Under the pieces are notes generated by a model. That model ran no database searches. It saw only the letters and a program-made list of their open reading frames with translations, and was not told the DNA's origin. DNA of 64,000 bases, taken from positions 434,001 to 498,000 of the forward strand of contig JAFFSR010000010.1 of assembly GCA_017163975.1 (NCBI GenBank), written 5' to 3'. The stretch comes from Anastatus disparis (lineage: Eukaryota > Arthropoda > Insecta > Hymenoptera > Eupelmidae). Each line of letters begins with the position of its first letter. Positions within the stretch are counted from its first letter, which is position 1. This document shows, one piece after another, positions 55,687 through 64,000 of this stretch. The position numbers and the translations under genes are program-made.

Positions 55687-57957
55687 AAAATTCTTTTGAC
55701 AATGAAACTATCAATCTGATTACTAAGTTCACTCACAACAAAGTTTATTCACATTCTAAAAATATTAACAATAGGCTGCTTAATAAATTTGGACTAGTTT
55801 ATTATAGATATTATAATAAATATTTCGACAATGAACCTTATAAAAATAATTTAAAAAATTTTAATGATATTGGAAATCAGGATTGTCTGACTTGTGTTAA
55901 CTCAGCTAATAATAAGTCAAGTAGTAATCTTCACCTAAACAACAACCATGGAACCAGAATTGATGAAAATATTGTTGTTAATCTATCTGACTGCTCTCTA
56001 CCTTCATATGTTTTGGATACATTAAAATTGGGTCCTAAATTTAATTTTAGTGATAACAATAGCAATAAATTTAAGTTGAATGTTATGAAGAGCCTGAATA
56101 TTATGTCTCACTTGGAAGAATGTGAACATGAAAAGTTTTGCAAACAAATTCTCAAATCTACTATTGTTAGCAGACGTAATAGTTATGACATCCAGAACAA
56201 TCGTCTTATGAATAATATAAATAACACAAATAAGTTTTTCAATAGTAACTCTGACCTAAAAATTTCAAGAGCTGATAAGGGTGGTTCTATTGTAGTTTTC
56301 AACACTCAAGACTATAATCGCAGGGTCAATGAATGTTTAAATAATGAATTACTATATAAAAAAATCAATAAAGATCCTTTGCCTATGTTGGAGAGATCTA
56401 CAAATAATATTATCAAGAAACTTAATAATAAATCAATTTTTACTGATAAAAACAACAATGATAATAGTAACAATAGAAAGCTATTTAATAGTACTACAAA
56501 CAAATGTGTCCTTTCAAAATGTTGTGGTTTGATAAAGCTGCATAAAAGTGATAAGTCCATGAGAATTATAATATCCACCATTGGCTCACCCACTTATCAA
56601 ATTGCTAAAATTTTTGCAATGTTTATTTCTAAATATATTCCTCATAACAATCATACTCTAAAAAGCAGTTATAAATTGATTGATGATTTAAAGAATTTAA
56701 AAATACCTGAAGATAGTTCACTCTTTAGCATTGATGTTGTTGCTTTATATAACAATGTCCACATAGGTGCTATTTCCGCTTCAATTGAGAGAAGATGGTC
56801 TTATTTGTATAAACACACTGATTTGTCTCTTCGTGAGTTTCTTGATGTAATAAGTTTTATCATGAATAATAATTATTTTACCTTTGATGGTAAATTTTAC
56901 AAGCAAATATTCGGTTGTGCTATGGGAAGCCCATTAAGAACAGGCCGGATTCGCTGTCTTTGTCTAATTAGCATTTTTGTTATTTACTCAAGTATTAATC
57001 GGTGTATCTGCAAATTGAAGGTTAAGCGCAATAGATATTATTATTACAAATATTTATGCACAAGAAAAAAAAAATTTATCGCTTTGTTTTTGAGAAAAGT
57101 AAGGAACGCGAAAATATTATAAACATAATCTTTTACTTCGGCGTTCCTTACTTTTCTCAAAAACAAATCGGTAGATTTTTTTTTCTTATGAATAGATATT
57201 CATAATAATAATATCTATTGCGATCAACCTTTATTTTGAAGATACACCGATTAATACTTGAGTAAATAACAAACAACTCAATTGTTACTCGGTCGGTATC
57301 AGGTTCTACTCCGGCCTGCCGTTAAGTCCTATTCTTGCTGAAATTGTCATGCAAGATGTTGAACTTCATAGTTTTGAAGGTCTAAAGGATTCCATTTTGT
57401 TTTACAGAAGATATGTCGATGATAGTTTAATTTGTGCTAGGAGTAGTGACATTGACAAGATTCTTACTGCTTTTAATTCTGTTGATCAGCACATACAACA
57501 CACGTTGGAAAAACCTGTAAACGGCACCTTGCACTTCTTATATGTCAACATTGATTTCAATGATAAAAGCAACATCACTACGGATTGGTATCTCAAGGAC
57601 ACTCACTCGGGACAATACTTGAACTTCCATTCTCATGGACCTATTTCTCAAAAGATTGGCATAGTGTTTTCGTTGGTGGATAAAGTTCTCAAACTCTCAG
57701 ACACAAGGTTTCATGTGAAGAATTTCAATATTATTAGAAGGATGCTTATTGGCAACAATTACCCAATAGAGTTTATAAATAAGTATATTGACAAAAAAAT
57801 TATCCAAAATAAACATAGTCACCACAATTTAAATGATAAATATCATTCAGAGTCCAATAATATAATTGTATTTCCTTATTCAAGGTCCCATGAATTTGCA
57901 TTTAAAAACAAAAAGAAAGCGAACAAGCTGTTCAGCTTGATAACTTTTAAATTATAG
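55687..57957 (+). pseudogene. Penelope-like element reverse transcriptase, split by a TTAA hairpin; no GIY-YIG domain seen
   Basis: The frame is open from ~55687 (after a TAA) and reads NRLLNKFGLVYYRYY, LKLGPKFNF (typical N-terminal phrase), ISRADKGGSIVVFN, GLIKLHKSDKSMRIIIS, LFSIDVVALYNNV (motif A) and FKQIFG-like YKQIFGCAMGSPL up to 56937. After the family B hairpin it continues SPILAEIVMQDVE, FYRRYVDDSLICAR (YVDD motif C), LHFLYVNIDF, IRRMLIGNNYP and VFPYSRSHE, and stops at 57955-57957. Together about 630 codons with no other break. Full Penelope elements carry a C-terminal GIY-YIG endonuclease; none is visible before the stop or in the next 300 bases. So this is either 3'-truncated or an endonuclease-lacking type. 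Confidence 0.85.
56934..57325. mobile_element. TTAA hairpin element family B, copy 4 (in the Penelope-like gene)
   Basis: TTAA at 56934-56937 and 57322-57325. Left end TTAAGAACAGGCCGGATTCG; right end, inverted, TTAACGGCAGGCCGGAGTAG. It falls inside the MGSP-L-S-PILAE codons (RT motif B), and those codons are complete across one TTAA. Family B copies thus share orientation-specific ends. Confidence 0.95.
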
Positions 57958-58239
57958 ATAAGAATTTATTTTTCAGTTTAAAAAAGCTGAGGCTAAAGTG
58001 ATAATTCAAAAAATATCAGCAGAACCTACTGATTTATCTTACAGATTTATTGATACTGTTCACTGTTAAGTGTAAGTCAGCATCCACAATTGTACTTAAT
58101 GGTTAGCTGTAAAAGTTATTGATTTTTCTAATTTTCTTAGTGTATTTAGTACAATGTTTGTGAATATGCAGACCATAGCAAGGTCATTTGTATTGTTTAA
58201 TTTCAGAATAAATTCCAAATTGGTGTGATAAAAATTTAT
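57958..58239. other. 3' flank of the Penelope-like gene, nothing recognised
   Basis: Mixed AT-rich DNA; no GIY-YIG motifs in any frame that I can see, and no terminal repeat of the element. Confidence 0.4.
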
Positions 58240-58664
58240 GAAAGACACAGTTTAACCAGGAGAGGATAACTTTGAAATAAGTTTCAGTATCGTATAACTA
58301 AGAAAAACTCTCAGCTTTAGCGTCTAACGATCAGTCTTTTTCCAAATACAGCACATCATATCATTTCTGATAATATGTACTTTCTTCACATTATAACTCT
58401 CAATTTCTAAATTCTAATGTTTTTCATTACTTCCAAGCATTTTATTTTGCTTTGATAATTTCTTATAATTATCTAAAATTGTTATATTTTAATTATAAAA
58501 TACAATATTTAATATTGTATAATACTATTAAAGACAAAAATTTGGATAAATTATTAATTTACCTTATAGTCAATAGCCCAATCATTAATAAAATTAATCT
58601 GAAACTTGACAAATACTTTTGTATTAATAAATATCATCATTATTTTATCTTTTTTTTATAATTT

Positions 58665-58856
58665 TTGTATGACTTTGATCCTAAATCATGTTTATATGAC
58701 TTCATTAAAGAAGATCAGAATTTTAAGCTAAGCAAGACCTTCACTTTGCTTAATTTATTTCAGATCACTTTAACGACTGCTGTGGCTGTTTGTGCTATAG
58801 CTAAAGGAAAAAAACCTAAAAGTAATTACGAAGTATCAATTTTCATAAACAATTGA
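58665..58856 (+). CDS. Left-arm copy of a conserved unknown peptide
   Basis: Reads YDFDPKSCLYDFIKEDQNF, then KTFTLLNLFQITLTTAVAVC and ends before the spacer. No ATG at the start (TTG). The same peptide, with conservative replacements, is encoded in the opposite arm. No family recognised; may be a gene fragment carried by the repeat. Confidence 0.3.
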   Translation: MYDFDPKSCLYDFIKEDQNFKLSKTFTLLNLFQITLTTAVAVCAIAKGKKPKSNYEVSIFINN

Positions 58857-59016
58857 ACAATTTGAAAGGTGATTTAAACAATTTGGAATGCGTATATCAC
58901 ATTTATCTATATTCCAAATTTCTGGAGCTCAGATTACCTAATGACAAATCATCCATATTTTAAACTTTTTGTATAAACATTTTTTATGAAAATAAAATTT
59001 GAATTACTTTTAAAGT

Positions 59017-59259
59017 TTATGAAAATTGATACTTTGTAATTACTTTCAGGTTTTCTTTTTCTTTAGCAATAGCACTAGAAACTTCAGCAGTCGTTAAAGT
59101 GACTTGAAATGAATTAAGCAAAGTCAAGGACTCGCTTTGCTTAAAATTCTGATCTCCTTTAACACAGTCATGTAAACATGATTTAGGATCAAAGAAGTCA
59201 CAAAAATTATAGAAAATGGATGAAGTGATGATATTCATTCGTACAAAAATATTCGTCAA
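59017..59259 (-). CDS. Right-arm copy of the conserved unknown peptide
   Basis: From an ATG at 59259 it reads FFDPKSCLHDCVKGDQNF, then ESLTLLNSFQVTLTTAEVSS and IAKEKENLKVITK. It parallels the left-arm peptide over ~50 residues. Several differences are silent or conservative, but the sample is too small to claim selection. Confidence 0.3.
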   Translation of the reverse strand: MTNIFVRMNIITSSIFYNFCDFFDPKSCLHDCVKGDQNFKQSESLTLLNSFQVTLTTAEVSSAIAKEKENLKVITKYQFS

Positions 59260-59615
59260 TTACAGATTAATTTTATTATCAATTGGGCTATCAACTATGA
59301 GGTAAATTAGTAATTTAATCAAATTTTTTTAAATTACAAAATAACAAGTTTAGATAATTATAAGAATATCAAAGCAAAATAAAATGCTTTGAAGTAATGA
59401 AAAACATTAGAATTTAGAAATTGGAAGTTATGATGTAAAGGAAGTACGTAGTATCAGAAATCATATAATGTGCTGTATTAGGAAAAAGACTTATCATTAG
59501 ACCCTAATTATAGAGCCAAGGGTTTTTCTTAGCTATATGATACTGAAACTTATTCCAAAGTTTTATTCCAATCTATCACCCGACTGTCGTATCCTCTCCT
59601 GGCGAGTGTCTTGTA

Positions 59616-59869
59616 CAAGTACCTTTTTAATGGCAAAGTTAAGAATTAATATAATATAATTTTAAAATCATTGCATTAATTGAAATTTTTAATTAAATCG
59701 ATATATCTATTCTTATTCTTTGAAATGCTTTGTTACATAAATTCAAATTATAAATATGGTTTCAGTTCTCAATTTTGAATTCATAAATACATTTCTGAAA
59801 ATAGAATTTTATTATCAAAGTAGAGGATTTTAGTTAAATTGAGTCGCAAAAAATTTTTAATAAAATCTT
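59616..59869. other. AT-rich stretch, nothing recognised
   Basis: AT-rich filler between two inverted-repeat elements; no ORF or repeat seen. Confidence 0.3.
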
Positions 59870-60100
59870 TCAACCCTTTCAGTCATGCGATTCAATTCAC
59901 TTTTTTCGTATGTATTTGTTTATAATAATAATTAATAGTTATAAATTTATAAAATATCATTAGCATTATAAATAGTAAGGCTATGTGTATCTGAAAATAC
60001 AAAAAATCCAAGAATCAAGCATGATATTGCAAAAATATTGAGGTGAAAAAAAAGAAAATTAGGTAGCCGATATATCGGCTCCTGTGACTGTAAGGGTTAA
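59870..60100. mobile_element. Short piggyBac-like MITE
   Basis: The right end is GACTGTAAGGGTTAA (TTAA 60097-60100), preceded by a perfect 16-bp palindrome AGCCGATATATCGGCT at ~60065. The left end, inverted, reads CTGAAAGGGTTGAA (TTAA mutated). CCCT-like termini with TTAA targets are usual for piggyBac-type elements. No coding capacity. Confidence 0.55.
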
Positions 60101-61043
60101 ATTTGTATAATGTGCTAGGAAAAAAAATAAAAAATATGAGATTTATTATACATATAAAATTCATTTACCATACATTTAATATTAAATAAATAGCAGTTTA
60201 GAATACAACTGTGAAATAATTTAATAATTTTTCAAACAGTGTGCTTCAGCTATAAACTTATAAGTGGATTTTGATTATGCAAATGTACAGTCATCAATTT
60301 AAATAAATTCTGCACTAATTAACATTTAAATTGTTGAAATATAATAACATTTTTAAATATTATAATAATATTAACTAATTATATTAATAATTAAGAATTA
60401 TCAAAAGTGTCGAGAGCAAATTTAAAATAAAAATTTTCAATAATACTGAAAACATTACTTTTGGAAAAATTAAAAGTTTCATAGCTGCTTACAGAGACAT
60501 TTTCCCACATGGGGAAAAATTTCAGTCGAAAGTCCATATATAATGCAACCTATTAATGCCAAATGAGTAAAATGAACCTGGGCATACTCAAATAATTTAA
60601 AGTTATATCCAAATATATAATGGACCAATCAGAAGATTGCAACTATACTTTCGGATTCGGAGCACCTAGAGACATTCAAAAAAATAAATTAAAGGTTTAA
60701 ATACTTTTATATTAATTTTATTGCTTAGCTCTGTTTTAAAGATTAAACGTTTATAATCTTGAAAAATCATAAAAATAGCCTGATTTTGTGAGCTTTTTGC
60801 AAATTTCATAAGCTAAATTTTTTTGTTAATAACTTGATACGTTATAATATTCTTGAAAAAAGTAATTAATGTAAATACTGATAATTTATGAAAGAAACGG
60901 GCGTGGAAAATTTTTTTATTAGTCAATAGTAGGCAGAAATCTAAAAAGTATTAAAAAAAACAAAAAAAAACAATTTTTTGAGTACTGGAAGGGTTAAATA
61001 GCCATTCCAAAAAGGTCTTTGAATAGTTTTCTTAGTTTTAGTG
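60101..61043. other. AT-rich stretch, no gene
   Basis: AT-rich DNA. A second GGAAGGGTTAAATAG phrase near 60985 resembles the previous element's terminus but has no partner that I can find. Confidence 0.35.
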
Positions 61044-61124
61044 TTAAGGAAATGTAAAATGGATACTACACCTGTACTCATAAATGTTTACTATGTTTTT
61101 ATTTTATTGCAAAATTTTAAGAAA

Positions 61125-61400
61125 ATAATATTAAAAATAAAAAAAAAACTTTTTAATGTACTACGTTTTTATAATGAACCAAAAAGTATAAAATAATGTG
61201 TAATAAAATGAAAAATGAATAATGATTTGAAATAAAAAAAACGAGGGGCGCATGTTTATTATTATGTATTGTATGCGCCCCACGTTTTTTTTATTTCAAA
61301 TCATTATTCATTTTTCATTTTATTACACATTATTTTATACTTTTTGGTTCATTATAAAACGTAGTACATTAAAAAGTTTTTTTTTATTTTTAATATTATT
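61125..61400. repeat. Near-perfect 275-bp palindrome within family E
   Basis: The arms (GTACTACGTTTTTATAATGA / TCATTATAAAACGTAGTAC) are almost identical and meet around GGGGCGCATG ... TATGCGCCCC near 61254-61280, leaving a loop of under 20 bases. Confidence 0.9.
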
Positions 61401-62236
61401 TTATACTTTTTAGTTCAATTAAAAACGTGGTAGATTGAAAATTTTTTTTTTATTTAAATATTATCTTATACATTTTGGTATTATTATTATTATTATTATT
61501 AATATTATTTATCGTGTTGTCCAACAGTGCATTTTATATAGCATATATATTGTTGTCAAGGGACTAAAACGTGTTTCATCTATTTTTTTAGAGAACACGT
61601 AATCGCATGGTGAGTTTCCCGCCATTTTGACGATAATGACGCCATTAGAAATTCAACCAAGATTTATTGTTTTATGCATTGTTAGACCATAAAATGAATA
61701 AAATACAGTCTCCAATTCTATATGTATAATAGAAAATGCTGTAATTTATGTCTAATTGCAATATATGACAAGTTAAAGAATTTTAAAAATTTTCGAAAAT
61801 GGTTAGACACTAATGTTAAAAGTATATCTATATATAAAATCTTCAAATCTTCAATTTTGCCAATATCTCCGTTTATAATTAAATATATTAAAATATTTTT
61901 CGGTGGGAATATATATTTTTAATTATATTATCCAACAATGCGTGCAAAAATATAATATTGAATATATTAATATATTAATATATCAAAAAAGGATTTTTAA
62001 AATTTTCGAAGATGTTTAGACACTAATGTTAAAAGTGTATCTATATATAAAATCTTCAAATCTTTAATTTTGCCAACATCTTCGTATATGATCGAATATA
62101 TTAATATATTGTTCGGTAAATATATATATTTTTTTTATAATATTGCATTGTCATCCAGTTCTGAGCCATATTTAAAATTTCAAGTCTCTAGCTCATCGGG
62201 AAGTTAGTTTACAATCGGTTGCAAAATTTGTACCGA

Positions 62237-62237
<1 letters not shown>

Positions 62238-62283
<46 letters not shown>

Positions 62284-62284
62284 C
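62238..62284. repeat. (ACAG)n microsatellite
   Basis: About eleven ACAG units follow TTGCAAAATTTGTACCGA and precede ACCAAAGCGAG, inside family E. Confidence 0.95.
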
Positions 62285-62701
62285 CAAAGCGAGTTAATAA
62301 AAACGTAGTAATAACGTAGTAATAATGAATGCTTTAGCTTGTAGTATGTACCATGAAGATTATTCAGTTAAATTTTCAAATAAATTCATTCATTAGTTTC
62401 TAAGAATTTTAGATTTCTTGTACAAAATCTAAAAATTTTAATATATAATATTAGAACCCAAAATTCTGAAAAACTAATGAATGAATTAATTTGAAAATTT
62501 AACTAAATAATCTTTATGGTAAATACTACAAGCGAAAGCATTTCTTTTCCTCAAGTTTGGAAATATAATGAAAAGATGGGCCTAATTAATGAGTACAGCT
62601 GTAGTGTCCGTTTTACATTTCCTTAAGAAATCTATATAAGATTTGGGAACAAGGTTTCAAGCAATCCGGTAAATAACGACCACCCTAAATATATATATAT
62701 A

Positions 62702-63047
62702 CCCTAGTGAAAAAAATCAGGTGACAAATCACCTGATTTATCAGGTGATTTATCATGCCAAAATATCATGTATCGATTTTGTTGGTTTTTACACGTTTTA
62801 AACCATGCTTAGACAATTTAGAACTTTTAAAAAATTTTGAAATTTTTGAACTTAGAAATTTGTTTGTAAAATTAGTCAACATTTTTTCTAAGACTAAATT
62901 ATCTAAAAAATTTTTTAAGTTCAAAATTTTCAAAAATTTTCAAAAATTGTTCTAAATTGACTAAGCATGGTTTAAAACGTGTGAAGACCAACAAAATCGT
63001 TACATGATGTTTTGGCATGATAAATCACCTGATTTTTTTTAATAGGG
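62702..63047. mobile_element. 346-bp palindromic MITE at a TA site
   Basis: Starts CCCTAGTGAAAAAAATCAGG and ends with inverse CCTGATTTTTTTTAATAGGG, flanked by TATATA on both sides. The left arm has an extra CAGGTGA/TCACCTG hairpin duplication of ~20 bases. Arms pair throughout (AAACCATGCTTAGACAATTT near 62802 with its inverse near 62950). The 66-codon frame inside is a product of the palindrome. Confidence 0.85.
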
Positions 63048-64000
63048 TATATATATATACAAAGAAGATAGATGCTCATAGAAAGATATTTCTGAGTTAA
63101 ATTTTTCGTCCGAAACGCTGGGTAACACTTTAACATTGTTTGTATATCTATACATATAAAAAATTTGATATATATAGATATAAAAATATATGGGATCTAG
63201 TGGCGCCCTCAGTAGCTGGGTAACTCATTTTTGGCAGAAATTTCCCATTTAAGAGTACGCTTCTATAAGCGTCTATATTCGTTGATATATATATATATAT
63301 ATATATACATATATGTATATATGTATGTATGTATATAAAAAGTACTTTATTTCCACTAGATGAAAACTTTCTGAATTTGAACAATTTTTCTTAAAATTTT
63401 TAGCAAATGGTCAAATCACCTAATAAAATTTAAACAAATACTATATTTCAATAAAAATTAATTTTGAAATAATTATAAAATTCTATTACTTAGGTTTTAA
63501 AATATTTAAAATAAAAAAGAAATTTTTTCTCAATAAATTTTTATTATGACAATTCATGTTCATAATTCTTAACAATATACGATTATTATATTAATTTATA
63601 TTTTATTTTTCTTAATTGTGCTACTTATTTCCTTAGATGCACGAAATAAAAACTTTGACAACCGCGCACGCTGCTATAGAATCGAAAATTCGTATACACA
63701 AACGTCCGCCAGCGCCAATACGTAACATGCTTGGCACTTAAAAAACCCGTGCTAAAGATGGCCCTGTATATTCACACAACTGTTTTCGAAAATAAAGATT
63801 TTCATTGCTAAAAAAGTACTATACCGGTATGAATTTCGCATGTGCTATGAATATTACGAAAAAAACTATATGCCAATCATTACTTTTGAACACACTAGCA
63901 TTAAAATTTAAACATACATTCAAATTTAGCATTACTTTTAACGGTGAAAACTTTTTTCCGTGTAATTTGGGACCAAATCGATAAATAAAAAGTTTTGCAT
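63048..64000. other. No gene recognised; TA-rich microsatellite and mixed sequence
   Basis: A TATATA/TATG tract lies near 63285-63335. Around 63190-63270 and 63640-63760 the DNA is less AT-rich (TAGTGGCGCCCTCAGTAGC; CAAACGTCCGCCAGCGCC) without a convincing ORF. Confidence 0.35.

Larger units (their letters stand above)
58240..59615. mobile_element. Inverted-repeat unit with ~620-bp arms carrying a conserved peptide
   Basis: 58240-58860 and 58990-59615 are inverted copies (CCAGGAGAGGATA near 58257 pairs with TATCCTCTCCTGG near 59590; ATGTTTTTCATTACTT near 58418 with its inverse near 59395). A ~130-base spacer separates them. Each arm encodes, outward to inward, the same short peptide (next two entries). 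Arms differ by perhaps 15%, so they are not fresh copies. No target duplication identified. Confidence 0.75.
61044..62626. mobile_element. Full-length TTAA family E element (1583 bp)
   Basis: TTAA at 61044-61047 and 62623-62626. Left end TTAAGGAAATGTAAAATGG and right end, inverted, TTAAGGAAATGTAAAACGG, continuing through ACTACACCTGTACTC. Inside: a near-perfect 275-bp palindrome (61125-61400), a ~220-bp tandem duplication (about 61785-61920 and 62005-62140, with TTAGACACTAATGTTAAAAG in both), an ACAG microsatellite, and a second palindrome (62335-62535). Fragments of the family lie at 1-51, 12950-13260 and 21600-21732. No ORF. Confidence 0.8.

Noticed and set aside
1..64000. tRNA, rRNA or host protein-coding genes
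   Set aside because: I looked for tRNA-like cloverleaf segments and for conserved host proteins on both strands and found none that I could support.

Overview
The window is very AT-rich eukaryotic DNA, most likely from an arthropod. The evidence is the mix of insect-type mobile elements: a Helitron with an OTU domain, a Mutator-like element, LINEs with an AP-type endonuclease, a Penelope-like element, and a Maverick/adintovirus-type integrase. A hymenopteran is possible, but the sequence alone does not settle it. I recognised no host gene, tRNA or rRNA. Nearly everything I can identify is transposon, satellite DNA or a hairpin-forming non-autonomous element, with AT-rich filler between.

Layout. 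0.7-5.4 kb: a decayed Helitron (OTU protease, HUH Rep, Pif1-like helicase), then two unknown ORFs. 6.3-9.1 kb: two minisatellites, the second strongly G-rich. 9.3-10.2 kb: a palindromic element. 10.4-12.4 kb: first copy of a terminal-inverted-repeat (TIR) element filled with minisatellite. 12.4-19.1 kb: AT-rich DNA, a 128-bp satellite and a 165-bp satellite, the latter split by a TTAA-targeting hairpin element. 19.3-21.5 kb: another TIR pair around GC-richer DNA. 22-24.8 kb: a hairpin element, a promoter-like block and a small LINE scrap. 24.8-27.3 kb: a phospholipase-A2-like ORF and a retroviral-type integrase (relic of a Maverick/adintovirus-like element), with the integrase running in frame into a 5'-truncated LINE. 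28.0-32.3 kb: two giant palindromes. 34.56-45.96 kb: an 11.4-kb Mutator-like element with ~366-bp TIRs, an apparent 9-bp target duplication and a transposase pseudogene whose C-terminus looks like a USP deubiquitinase. 46.0-54.7 kb: minus-strand LINEs riddled with later insertions. 55.7-58.0 kb: a Penelope-like reverse transcriptase split by a hairpin element. 58.2-63.0 kb: further inverted-repeat elements.

The window can be read as a stratigraphy. Autonomous elements (Helitron, LINE A, Penelope-like, Mutator-like) were colonised by several hairpin families that all insert at TTAA. At least four such insertions leave an interpretable reading frame when the element and one TTAA are mentally removed. 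A fifth sits in one monomer of a tandem satellite whose neighbour monomer keeps the empty site. Two otherwise unrelated DNA transposons both carry a deubiquitinase-like domain (OTU in the Helitron, USP-like in the Mutator-like element).

All family assignments come from reading motifs by eye; no database search was possible. Boundaries given to the base are those supported by terminal repeats; other boundaries are approximate.
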